Positions 33,025-43,666 of a stretch of DNA of 64,000 nucleotides are shown piece by piece. How positions within the stretch are numbered: position 1 is the stretch's first letter; each line of letters opens with the position of its first letter. Under the pieces are notes generated by a model. It worked only from the letters and a program-made list of their open reading frames with translations. It ran no database searches and was not told the DNA's origin. Source of the stretch: Meghimatium bilineatum. Taxonomy: Eukaryota; Mollusca; Gastropoda; Stylommatophora; Philomycidae. Both the position numbers and the translations under genes were made by a program. The stretch is taken from positions 11,410,391 through 11,474,390 of the forward strand of contig CM067319.1 in the NCBI GenBank assembly GCA_034231615.1, in the 5' to 3' direction.

Positions 33025-34977
33025 TTATTCAACAACCTGTGTTATTATGGAGACATTCTGGAGACTATTGCCTGGCTCTTCAAAGTCCGTTAGTGTTTCA
33101 ATTTCATTTGGGAGGTTTGTGAGGATTTCTTTATGTTGTTCATGGATATCTTTAGAGATGTGCCAGAATCTGGTTCTCTTCAACCTGCTTGTGGTTGATC
33201 TAGAAATTTGCGCATACATCGGATGGTTTGGCATGCGCTTAATTTTTTCCCTTTGAACAAGCACTCTTTCTTCTCTTCTGTGATCCAGTGGGCGGATGTT
33301 TGCATGTTTTTCCATTGCATGGATTGGAGTGGTTTTCATCCCTCCAGAGATAAGTCGAAGTCCTGCATTTTGTACTTTAGATAGGCGATTAGTATTTGTT
33401 TTTGATGCTGATGCCCAGGCTGTCATTCCATATTCTACTACAGGTCTGACTGTACCCATGTAGACTTTTAGGAGAATAGTTCCATTTGCTCCCCAGCTTG
33501 TTCCTGCAAGTTTCTTCATCAAGGATAGCCTCTTGGTTGCTTTTTTCTCTGTGGTTATTAGATGTGGTTTCCAGGTGAGTCGCTTGTCTAGTGTGAACCC
33601 TAGATATGTAGGGTTCTCCACATGTGCTAGCTCACTTCCATTTATTTTAAGATTTGCTTTTTCTTGGTGGTTTGAAAGTGAGAAGATGGTTGTCACCATT
33701 TTGGAGAGGTTGATCTGGACTCCCCAGTCAGATGTCCATTCACTTAAGGTGTCAAGTGCTGTCTGCATTATGTTTTTTGCAGTGGATAGGTTTCCTGCCG
33801 CACTCCAGGCAGCAAAGTCATCTGCATGAAGAGCCTTTGAAATATGATGTGACAGTTTCTCTCCCATATCATTGATGAATACTAGGAAGAGGGTAGGAGA
33901 GATCACTCCTCCTTGAGGTACTCCTTGTTGCAGAGTAACACGTTTGCTTAGTTTACCATCTACTTTTACTCTTGCAGTGCGGTAGCAGAGGAAATCTTTT
34001 ATCCAGCTAAACATTCTGCCTTCAATTTTGTTTTGGAGAAGCTTGAAGAGGACTCCCTCTTTCCACACCTTATCGAAGGCCTTACTTAAGCCCATAAAAG
34101 TAGCCAGCACTTTTTCCTTCTTTTGGAAAGCATTTTCGATTTCCTGTGCTAGGTATGTAAGCTGGTCTTCAGTGCTTCGATTTTTCCTATAGGCCGACTG
34201 TGTCTTGGTGAGCTTTTGGTTTTCTTCTAGATATTTTATCAGTCTAGAGTTGACCATTCTCTCCATTGTTTTCCCTATGCAACTCAAGAGGCTGACTGGT
34301 CGGTAGCTTTACTTGCTTGTTTTTCCTTTTTGTTTTTTCCCAATTGGGATGATGACAGCTTCACGCCACAAGTCTGGAATTTTACCAGTTTTCCATGATT
34401 GGTTGAAGATGGTAAGGAGCTTGTTTCTGCTGATTGGCCCTAGGTTCCTGATCATATCATTGGTTATGCCGTCTTTTCCTGGGGCATTTTTGGTTTTTAG
34501 TTTTCCTATGGCACCATTTAGTTCTGCGATGGTAAAGGGTGTCTTCATGCAGGGCTCTGGATTTTGATTCTTCAGTTTTCTTTTAATTTCTTTTTTGACT
34601 TCTTTGATATGTGTATGAGAGAGTGTTGTGCTTTCTTCCTTGTAGAAGTCAGCTAAAATGTTTGCTGCCATTTTCCCTGTGTGAAATTTTCCCTCTTCTT
34701 CGATGACAGTCTTGTAGTGTGAATTCTTTGTTTCTTCATTTAGAGTTTTTGTAAGGTTCCATAGTTTACTTGTGTCTTTTGTCATATTTAGACTGCTGGT
34801 CTTTTCATGCCAGCTCTTTTGTATTTCTGTTCTTTTCTGCTCATTGAACGTGTGTTTGATTTCATTGTGTTTCTTTGTGTTTTCTGCTGTAGGGTTTTGC
34901 TCCATTGTATGTCTTGCATCATTCAGCTCGTTATGAAATTTTTCTAGAGTCTCACTCCAATAAGACTTGTATTCTCT
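33025..34977 (-). pseudogene. LINE A1 reverse transcriptase
   Basis: Same frame as the endonuclease. Motifs: KTKNAPGKDGITNDMI, SYRPVSLLSCIGKTMERMV, QSAYRKNRSTEDQLTYL, TFMGLSKAFDKVWKEG (motif A), QQGVPQGGVISPTLFLVF (motif B), ALHADDFAAW (motif C), PTYLGFTLDKRLTWKPH. There is an in-frame TAA at 34309-34311 (TSK-stop-SYRP). In motif A the catalytic Asp expected before L-KAF is Gly (GGC), and motif C reads HADD instead of YADD. The frame ends in three successive TAA codons. The copy is catalytically dead. Confidence 0.88.
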
Positions 34978-36174
34978 TCATCTGCCCCTTGGGATTGCCT
35001 TCTGTGCGGATTGTAGTATCACTTTGTTTATTTGTGAGATGTTGTGGTTTATTTTGTTAGTGAGGGTGATATTCTGGCAAAGCTGGTCTGCTTGTTCACT
35101 GAAGAGGGTCCAATTTGCTTTTTTGAAGTTCCAGCTTGGGAACATGCTGTGATGTCCTGTAGTTCCTGACTTGGCGATTTGCAGGATGACTGATACATGG
35201 TCACTTCCTCCCAGTTGACTTTCTACTGTTCTTGTAATGTGTCTATCTATGTCATCTGTTGCCATGGCAAGGTCTGGTGAGCTAGTTTTTTTCCAGACTC
35301 TGGAGTAGAATGTTGGTCTATCATCTGGCTGGTTTATTAGAATTAGTTTATTTTCCATCATCCAGTCTTCAATCTCTTCACCCCTTTGATCCATATCCTC
35401 GTAGCCCCAGCTTGGTGAATGGCCATTGAAGTCACCCACTATTAGGTGACTCGATTCCTCTATCTTTAGTTTACAAAGTTCCATTTTGGTGGCAGGAGGG
35501 CTGTAGCAGTTTGTTATTGATATTTCTCCACCAGGTAGCAACAATTTTACTGTTATATGTTCCAGTTCTCCTTCTCCGGATCTTTTAACTTCTGCTGCTG
35601 GTATTGATGTTTTTACTAATGTCAGTATACCTCCTTTGACTATTTTGAGTTGATCTTGGCGGAAGGACTCATAACCTCAAACAAAGAATCTCTGTGTGTC
35701 CTTTAAGTGCGTCTCTTGAATGCATATTATGTCAATCTGGTTTTTCCTCAGGAATTCCTGTAGCTCAGGGTTTTTGTTTCGCACTCTTTCCGCATTCCAC
35801 TGAGCAACTCTCGAGGCATTTGGTTTGGTTTGGTTTTTGTCAGTAGCACTACTCTGCTTTCCCCTGACCTCCAGGTTAGCAGAGGCACCGGTCGCTTGGG
35901 TGGGCCCTTTCGAGGCAAGGGGCCCGGCTCCGCTCCTCCCCGGTTTCCGCTGATAGGAGCGACGCCATGATGACAGGGTTGATTGTCGCATGACCACATT
36001 TCTGTAAAAGCGTGTGTGCCCTAATTTATCCCAGTATCTGCGCCATCGCTGGCTAACACACTCCGTCTTCGGCAGGCTGGGTTGTGATTTTTCTGTCTGG
36101 GTTGTCTCCCCTAGCATTTCCATCTCCCGATGGTGATTGCAAGGCAGCAATTTAAAAAAAAAAAAATCCCCCAT
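34978..36174 (-). pseudogene. LINE A1 apurinic-type endonuclease
   Basis: In one minus frame it reads AQWNAERVRNKNPELQEFL, then DIICIQETHL (catalytic Glu), GGILTLVKT, HLIVGDFNGHSPSWGYEDMD, PDLAMATDDIDRH, and GGSDHVSVIL (terminal SDH). This is the APE-like nicking domain. An in-frame TGA at 35677-35679 sits between ETHL and GYESFR; another TGA at 34978-34980 follows AIPRGR, at the position of Arg in LINE A2 (CGA to TGA). The reading frame is otherwise continuous into the RT domain. Its start ATG at 36174 is only the first available Met. Confidence 0.85.
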
Positions 36175-36449
36175 TCCCTAGCACGCTCCTTACTTGGAGT
36201 TAATAACTCCATGCCAGCAGCTTGAGCTTATAGCGGCTCATACTCGCTTGAAGCTGCCCATCACTGGACACATGGGGTATTTCAGTGGGGATATCAGCAC
36301 CGACTGATATCCCACCCCGTCCTGGTGGGCAGCAACACCGGTTTGGTCTACGGCTGCATCATTGCAGCAAGCACTCCATATATGTCCATATATGGAGCCA
36401 CCATCCGTCACTTGTGGACGCGCCTGGTAGGGGTCAGTAGCCCCCCCAG

Positions 36450-36700
36450 GATTGCAGGACCTGAAATGGGAGCTAAGAATATTGACAGTGTTATCTACCA
36501 TGCATGTGATAAGAGGCAACTAAACTAAGATTTTGGAATGGAATTAGCTGTCCCATTCAATAGATGGTAACGTTCCTCAGAACTGGATGTTTCAAGTTGA
36601 AAGGCAAAGATATTGTAGCTAAGATGTCAAATGTGAAAACGCATTCTGTTCTCCAAAATACATCTTAATATACAAAACTATGAGAATGAATGAATAAGAA
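36450..36700 (+). repeat. SINE type A, degenerate
   Basis: Reads CATGCATGTGATAAGAGGCA, GATGTTTCAAGTTGAAAGGC and CATTCTGTTCTCCA. The tail is GAATGAATGAATAAGAAGAG. Confidence 0.65.
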
Positions 36701-37030
36701 GAGAAAGTAACACTATGGAAATACTGGGGAAAAAAAGAGACTGAAATGGTTTTGCCACTTAATGAGAAACCCTTATTGGAAAGAAACAATTGGTTTCTTT
36801 TGAACCCTTAATGAACCCTTATTGGTCAGTGATAAGAGCATACAACATGAAAATGGAAAAAAATAAGATGCAGAGGAAAACCACGAAAAGGTGGATTGAA
36901 ACGGTTACCAATATTCTGAGAAGTTATAACATTATTGCATATCAAGCGACCACACATGCCATAGCCCGAAACCTGATTGTCATTCAATCCTGCGATGCTT
37001 TACAGCAAAAGCAACAAATAGACAAAAGAT
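36700..37030 (+). mobile_element. LINE C-terminal remnant
   Basis: LKWFCHLMRNPYWKE, followed in other frames by RGKPRKGGLK-like and SDHTCHSPKPDC. This is the WFGHLMR tail of a non-LTR element. A 20-bp duplication (AACCCTTATTGG) lies inside. Confidence 0.6.
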
Positions 37031-37084
37031 AGAGATAATAGGTAATAACTGCAGGAAAACTGTAATTTGATAAATGAAAATGTA

Positions 37085-37200
37085 AAAAGAGATGATATTT
37101 TATTAATCATTAGAAACATACAAGATAACACACAAAAACTGATGTTTCAACACAGAGGCCTTTATAAAGAAAACAAAATAACGTGACAAGTAAGTAACAA
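37085..37200 (-). repeat. hairpin-motif repeat
   Basis: On minus it reads TTCTTTATAAAGGCCTCTGT, TTGAAACATCAGTTTTTGTG, TGTTATCTTGTATGTTTCTA. It matches 38760-38845 in the opposite orientation. Confidence 0.7.
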
Positions 37201-37973
37201 CACTGTCCATGTTCAAATCATAAAAGCTAAATGGAATGAACACCAGAAGTCTGGAAGAGTATCTGTAAAAACTAGAAAGATAGGAATGAAACAAAGTAAG
37301 TAAACATAAAATTTATGACATTAAAAAGAATATTGAGAAAATAAAAATAACAGACCATAAAAGGATATCTACACATAGGAATAACTTGAGCCAAGAATTA
37401 TGATATGTTGTTGCTGTTATCCAATTGTAGCTGAGTAGTTCTACTCTAGGCAGCAGACCGCAACACATGGAGAATCAAAACCTCTGCCCTATGTGCCGCC
37501 TGCAGCACGAAAGGAACAAACTAAGTTCTACTCTTGGCAGTTCAATGCCATTTTAAAAAAGTGTCTTCGGAAGTTGACTTGAAGTGAACCATACAATTAG
37601 TTAGTGACTGTTAAGGCTGTAAAATGAGCTGAACTATAGTTTTTGGTTGTGTTTTGACATCAATTACAAAAAGAAACAATTCCACCAACAATAGCATTAA
37701 TTGTTGGTGTGTATGCCTTATATTATCACCAATTTAAATCAGAAAATGCTTATCAAAATTGATAACATTTTCAAATTGGTAACAATACAGAAATGGACAA
37801 AGAATAAATTTTAAAATGGTCAAATTTTGCCACTATAATAACCATGCCATGAGAAATGAAATAAGACCTCAATTAGTGTCCTTCCTACACTTACTGTACA
37901 AACTGTGAGATTCATACATCATCTTTCAATCCCAAGCTGATTGTAACTTAACATATATTTCCTGCATTATTAC

Positions 37974-38177
37974 CTCAATTTTGATTCGATTCCTGAAGGA
38001 CAATAGATCTCTACAACCTGTTTCATTGCCTCTCCTTGCAGCAAAGTGTAGGGGTGTTTGATCACAAACATCCACAGCATTGATGTTGGCACCTTTACTA
38101 ACTAGATAACCAATCACACTACCCTCTCTGTCATGATCACTATGATTAGCAAGTACTGTAAAACCAATGAGTCCTGT
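37974..38177 (-). CDS. TRPA exon 4: ankyrin repeat 3
   Basis: It encodes residues 143-210 (68 codons, phase 0 to 0). The acceptor is TTTTTCAG and the donor GTAATA. It begins TGLIGFTVLANHSDHDREGS, a continuation of the non-ankyrin insert. It then resumes the fold with IGYLVSKGANINAVD and QTPLHFAARRGNE. The last residues IKIE join exon 5 (ACDKQDITALHLA) in a normal ankyrin register. Confidence 0.9.
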
Positions 38178-38539
38178 CTGAAAAACAAGGAAACTTCAAT
38201 CAACCCAGTCAATTTTTTAAAAAATATCTAGAAATTAACTCATTGCTTACCGGAAGCCAGTTTGAGCAGCTTGAAGTCCATTTAAATATAATGTCATATA
38301 CCTCATAGCATTCAACATTAATTTTATTGACAATAATGAATGTATAAAATAATGAACCACATTTGAATTAGGAAAATTTAAAGTAATCGTCAGCAAGTCC
38401 TTATGATAATATGCTGTATTGTAGACATTGCTAGATTAATAGTAAAATTTACTTTTCTTTACTTATTAAATACGTTTCCAAATGGCAGAAGTGCTTTTTA
38501 CTATGACAACCAATGATGCAGATATGGTCATGAAAAGCT

Positions 38540-38725
38540 TGTGTACAGCTCAAATAAGTGTTAATTATGATATACTTTGGATATGAAAATCTACATCTCA
38601 AATAATTGTTAATTATGATATACTTTGAATATGAAAATCTACAACTCAAAAATAAGTATTAATTATGATATACTCTGGATACAAAAAAGCTCCTATACAG
38701 CTCAAATAAGTATTCATTATAATAT
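38540..38725 (+). repeat. tandem repeat of about 50 bp, four decayed copies
   Basis: The unit contains TTAATTATGATATACTTTGG followed by ATATGAAAATCTACA and CTCAAATAA. Confidence 0.8.
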
Positions 38726-38759
38726 ATGTCTGCTTTTATGACTAACTCTTACTTGTGCT

Positions 38760-38845
38760 ATGCTATGTTCTTGATAAAGGTCTTATTGTTGAAACATCAA
38801 TTTTTGTGTGTTATCATGTGTGTTACCAGTGATTAGTAAAACTTC
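38760..38845 (+). repeat. hairpin-motif repeat
   Basis: Reads GTTCTTGATAAAGGTCTTAT followed by TGTTGAAACATCAATTTTTG. Inverted partner of 37085-37200. The pair encloses exon 4. Confidence 0.7.
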
Positions 38846-38879
38846 ATTACTCTGCTCCAAATTTCACCTGTTCGATTAG

Positions 38880-38970
38880 CCTTGCAGTTATGACCTGTTA
38901 TCAAATTCTACCAGGACCAATGTCATGTTACATGCTAAAGAGAGATCCGGTGAAATATGAGAATAAAATC
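38880..38970 (+). repeat. SINE type B fragment
   Basis: Reads ATTCTACCAGGACCAATGTC and GAGAGATCCGGTGAAATATG. Core only. Confidence 0.55.
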
Positions 38971-39464
38971 AAACCAAAACAAACTGCTTGTAAATAAATT
39001 GTGTGATTCTTTCTTACTTCTAAATTCTATGGTAGAAACCAAGAGTGCTTCACTCTATATGATAAAGAGAAGAGTCATTGTTCTGTAATAAATTCGAATT
39101 AGTCTGCTTTAAAGAGATCAAATCATCAGAGTATCAGAAGAAAGCCAATAAGTTGGTAAAATGAGGGCTGCAGTAACATGAGGCAAAAATTAAGTATCAG
39201 CTGAAACAGTTACAGAGATGCTTCTGCATTCACTTTAGAATAACTAAGATTTCTATTTGTGATTAGAGCCATTGAGCATATTAACATCGCTAAGCTAGTT
39301 TACAGAAAAGCACAATTTTTGTTCCTCTCTGCCCAGCACATCTGATTTCAGTATGCCTTTGACTCAGATCGGCTTCCCAAGTATGACAACCTTCCTATCT
39401 GTCAACAATCTTTATGTAAAACCATCATTTAAATACAATGTACAACCATTTTTTTTAAAAAATT

Positions 39465-39610
39465 GTTTGTTCTCAAACTCCCACTGGATCTATCTTATAG
39501 CAGGACAATAGTTTTACTAGGTTTTCAGCAGGCTGTAATCCAGAGAGCGTAATTGTGTCATATCGTTGTTTTATTTGTGCAAATGTCTTGACACATCCTA
39601 CTTCTGCAGT
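39465..39610 (-). repeat. SINE type B
   Basis: On plus it reads TTCTCAAACTCCCACTGGAT, TTATAGCAGGACAATAGTTT and GTGCAAATGTCTTGACACAT. Confidence 0.7.
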
Positions 39611-39879
39611 AACAATTAAAATAAGCAACTATGATTAAAATCCACAGAATAATTCACATACTACAGGCCTATATTAGAGATCAATATGAAAACATTTAAA
39701 CAATAATACTATAATAAAATGTATAAAAATAAACATTATTTTCTAACAATAAACAGAAACACTTACATAATAAGCAATAACAACTATCATCATGTATTAT
39801 TGTCACTGGTAACTAATACAACTAATAAATTGTAAAACTATGAGAAACAACAAACAACAAAGACTTTTATTTCCATGTT

Positions 39880-39936
39880 CAATCCATCAATCAATAAACC
39901 CATAACCCTTCAGGGTCGTAGGGGTACCACATTTCC
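39880..39936 (-). mobile_element. LINE family G 3' tail
   Basis: It reads CCATAACCCTTCAGGGTCGT, identical to 1770-1795 in the core. Placed within a hairpin-type repeat. Confidence 0.7.
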
Positions 39937-40559
39937 ATGTTACAGTCTAATAGAAACCTTTATCAAGAAACAAAAATGAACCTGAAATAAACATACAAAA
40001 TTGTCAATGCAAAGAGATGGTCTCACAACCCCATCTCATTGCATTAGAAAAGGAAAAAAAAGGAGAAACTTACATGAAGAGCACTACATAATTACAATAC
40101 TGAAATAGAAAGAGATGCATAATAAATTGTTATAGTTATTAAGCAATGTTGACAGCTAACACATACACTGACTGCTATAACACATGTTGACAACTAATAC
40201 ATTGACAGCTATAACATAAGCTGACAGCTAGCACATCAATGACAAGTGAATAATTGTGATGCCTAAAATTATTTAGGCAGTTTGTCTCAAAATTTTCAGC
40301 TGTCTTTAATAATTTATTAAGTTTCTCTTAAAGTGTTTGGTTAATTTTTCTTCCTCATCTCCGTCTGCTGTAATAGCATTAACATGTTTGTTTTTTTATT
40401 TCTATTATCTTTTCGTCATACACAGTTGATGGTCTCTGTTATTTTATATGCTTTGCAAAAAAAACACTGCATATTGCCTATGCCTTTATCATAAAGACAA
40501 TATTCCCAATGAATAAATATGCAAATCAAAATAAATGAGCACATAGGCTCCTATAAGCC

Positions 40560-40900
40560 AAAAAATACAGTGCCATTGAAAAGCTTGAAAGAAAAGAACA
40601 AATAATCATTTTTAGACTGAGAAAAAGCAACAATAGACACAAATAACACATGTATGGTAGGTTTGGAGTTGGCAACACCAATATGTGCCCTTGTGGACAA
40701 TCTGCGGACAACACAGAACATAGGTCTGTCTACAGAACTGCCCACTGCATCACACCACAAAAACAAGACTATGGTGCTTTGATGGACAAGATTTATGGTC
40801 CTGTCTCAGAGCTAATGACCACAGTACAATTCACTGAAGAAATCCATATTAGCATCAAAGTCCAACAGATCTTTACATCATTATTCCATTTGTGACGCAA
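40560..40900 (+). mobile_element. LINE A-type zinc-binding tail
   Basis: Across two frames: QIIIFRLRKSNNRHK, then HMYGRFGVGNTNMCPCGQSA followed by NTEHRSVYRT. It keeps C-P-C-G and the E-H pair of the A1/A2 tail, but the final Cys is Tyr or shifted. The GAAGAAG tail is lost. Confidence 0.6.
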
Positions 40901-41065
40901 GCTGAGCAGTAAATACATCTTCAATAAAGGTGAGGTTTTACCAAAATACATTTGGAAAAAAAGGCCATTAGCTTTGGTACTTTGATACCATGGAATTGTT
41001 TGGTTACTTTTTAGGAGCACACCATGGGTGGAAGGATGGTGTATGTCCATTTTTGATTGCTTCCT

Positions 41066-41320
41066 AGTACTAAATATCATGTTCTGACTTCCTAAGGAAG
41101 TGGGCTTGCCTCCTTGTACTAAATGTCATGTTCTGACTTCCTAAGGAGGTGACTTGCCTCCCAGTACTAAATATCATGTTCTGACTTCCTAAGGAGGTGA
41201 CTTGCCTCTCAGTACTAAATGTCATGTTCTGACTTCCTAAGGAGGTGACTTGCCACCCAGTATTAAATGTCATGTTCTGACTTCCTAAGGAGGTGGGCTT
41301 GCTTCCTAGTACTAAATCAT
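41066..41320 (+). repeat. 48-bp tandem repeat, five copies
   Basis: The unit contains TCATGTTCTGACTTCCTAAG and GAGGTGACTTGCC-CC-AGTA. It lies at the end of the LINE E fragment. Confidence 0.9.
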
Positions 41321-41334
41321 CATCAAGTACCATT

Positions 41335-43015
41335 TCCACATCAAAAGTTGGCTGCAACATTCCTCCAATATTCTCTGTATCTTTCCTTCATGGTGGACTA
41401 TGATAGACTATTCTGCCCACATCATATTTCCCTCTCACTTGTATCTCTGCCTACCTCTTGCTCAACTCTTTCTTCAAGTAAAGTCTTCATGTTTCTTTTT
41501 ATATGTCCAAAATATTTTATGTCTGATTTTTATTTCCTTTTTCAATAGTTATTTTTTCATACACAGTGTTGTCAGACATGTCAAATAGTTGGGTAGCATG
41601 ATACCATGATTGATACACAGTGTTGTCAGACATGTCAAATAGTTGGGTAGCATGATACCATGATTGATACACAGTGTTGTCAGACATGTCAAATAGTTGG
41701 GTAACATACCATAATTGATACACAGTGATGTCAGTCATGTCAAATAGTTGGATAGCATGATACCATAATTGATACACAGTGATGTCAGACATGTCAAATA
41801 GTTGGGTAGCATGATACCATGGTTGATACACAGTGTTGTCAGACATGTCAAATAGTTGGGTAGCATGATACCATAATTGATACACAGTGTTGTCAGACAT
41901 GCCAAATAGTTGGGTAGCATGATACCATGATTGATACACAGTGTTGTCAGACATGCCAAATAGTTGGGTAGCATGATACCATGATTGATACACAGTGTTG
42001 TCAGACATGTCAAATAGTTGGGTAGCATGATACCACAATTGATACACAGTGTTGTCAGACATGTCAAATAGTTGGGTAGCATGATACCATAATTGATACA
42101 CAGTGTTGTCAGACATGCCAAATAGTTGGGTAGCATGATACCATGATTGATACACAGTGTTGTCAGACATGTCAAATAGTTGGGTAGCATGATACCATAA
42201 TTGATACACAGTGTTGTCATACATGTCAAATAGTTGGGTAGCATGATACCATCGTTGATACACAGTGTTGTCAGACATGTCAAATAGTTGGGTAGCATGA
42301 TACCATGATTGATACACAGTGTTGTCATACATGTCAAATAGTTGGGTAGCATGATACCATCGTTGATACACAGTGTTGTCATACATGTCAAATAGTTGGG
42401 TAGCATGATACCATCGTTGATACACAGTGTTGTCAGACATGTCAAATAGTTGGGTAGCATGATACCATGATTGATACACAGTGTTGTCATACATGTCAAA
42501 TAGTTGGGTAGCATGATACCATCGTTGATACACAGTGTTGTCATACATGTCAAATAGTTGGGTAGCATGATACCATCGTTGATACACAGTGTTGTCAGAC
42601 ATGTCAAATAGTTGGGTAGCATGATACCATGATTGATACACAGTGTTCTTAGAACCTTTTTGTTTATTTTCTTTGTTTTCCATGAATTCCTCTTTATTCT
42701 TCCATATATCCACATCTCACAGATATTAATTCTGTCTTCTAGCTGTTTGTTCACTATCCATGTTTCTGAGCCATATGTAGCATTTCATCATTCTTATATA
42801 TAGGATGCTTGTGATTTGTGTGGATGTTCGAATTTTCCTCATGTCTTTGAATGTACTTTTAGTCATTCCTATTCTCCATTTTACTTCTGTTTAACATCTA
42901 CCATCTTTTATGATTATGTGTCCAGAATATTATAATGATCTACTTGTTTCAGTATCTCTGCATGCATTGTTATTTTTAGCTTTTTCTCCTTAATTTTGTT
43001 GATTATCATAGTCAT
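41335..43015 (-). mobile_element. LINE family E C-terminal part carrying a minisatellite
   Basis: On minus, right part: EVKWRIGMTKSTFKDMRKIR, then TYGSETWIVNKQLEDRI (LYGSETW box), then KNKEEFMENK. Left part (41335-41555): tail similar to 50155-50300 and 63300-63400. The middle (41560-42647) is a 54-bp array. In the copy at 50300-50460 the same flanks are almost contiguous, which shows the array expanded inside the LINE. Confidence 0.75.
41560..42647 (-). repeat. 54-bp minisatellite, 20 units
   Basis: On plus the unit reads ACACAGTGTTGTCAGACATG, TCAAATAGTTGGGTAGCATG, ATACCATGATTGAT. All units are 54 bp except one of 51. The translated 18-residue unit on minus (NTVYQSWYHATQLFDMSD) has no stop, so the array is open by chance of unit length. 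The right end shows a higher-order order: unit types S-R-R, S-R-R, S-R. Confidence 0.95.
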
Positions 43016-43504
43016 AATTTCTTAATTTTAAAATCTAGTCAATAATTTCTATTAGACTTATTAGTAGGGGTTTTGACATGATGCACAACCAAATTGCCTG
43101 TGTGTCACTTCTCAGGGTGACATATACACACAGCTATGTGGAGGCGTTTGAGGACTGATTTTAAAAAACTCTGCACTCTGTCCTCTGGGGATGTATTCAT
43201 GATGAACCAGCCCATCAATATTGTTGAACTTAATCAACATGATCTTGACAATGGACTTGACTTGTTGTATCTTCTTTATTCGAGGAGAAGATGATATTTG
43301 CCACTAGGATGACATTTACTTTGTTAGACAGGATTTACTGACCTGATTTTCCCACTTTATCGATTTGTTGCTTAGCAACTGCCAGATGGATGTGAACTCT
43401 CTGCGATTGATAATGAATCTATGTTGCCAATGAAGTAAATTAGTATTAATCATGATACAAGACTGGGCATATAACGGGGCAGAGTAAGGAGTATACTTAA
43501 TCAG
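43015..43504. other. intron, no supported feature
   Basis: Moderate complexity sequence with no exon or repeat that I recognise. Confidence 0.4.
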
Positions 43505-43665
43505 CAAGTTCTGCCGATGTGTCGGGAAATTAGCACACAAAAAAACAGCAACACAACACATTTTCATTCTCTAGACTACATCCTGCTGGAAATCTAGGAG
43601 TACCATTGTCCTGCTACATGAGAAATCTAATGGGAGTTTGAAATTGAACACTGAAGAAGAAGATG
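43505..43665 (+). repeat. SINE type B, full length
   Basis: Reads GCCGATGTGTCGGGAAATTA, GACTACATCCTGCTGGAAAT, CCATTGTCCTGCTACATGAG and GAACACTGAAGAAGAAG. Its tail abuts the tail of LINE B at 43667. Confidence 0.8.
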
Positions 43666-43666
43666 G

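Larger units (their letters stand above)
32190..36450 (-). mobile_element. LINE A1: endonuclease, RT, RNase H element
   Basis: This is a near full-length non-LTR retrotransposon, sense to the TRPA gene in intron 4. The 5' leader is GC-rich (36180-36450, with CCAGGCGCGTCCACAAGTGA reversed). The 3' end on minus is TGAACGCAGTAGAAGAAGAA at 32195-32225. No ORF1 with gag-like fingers is found before the endonuclease. No clear target duplication was found. SINE type A sequence lies on both sides. Confidence 0.88.

Noticed and set aside
35677-36174. Host gene with basic N-terminus
   Set aside because: It runs in frame into QETHL and the endonuclease; it is the LINE A1 5' coding part.
41517-42713. 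Almost 400-codon open frame on minus with 18-residue repeats
   Set aside because: It is the 54-bp minisatellite. Because 54 is a multiple of three, no stop arises; two frames are open. It lies in a dead LINE, with no splice or start context.
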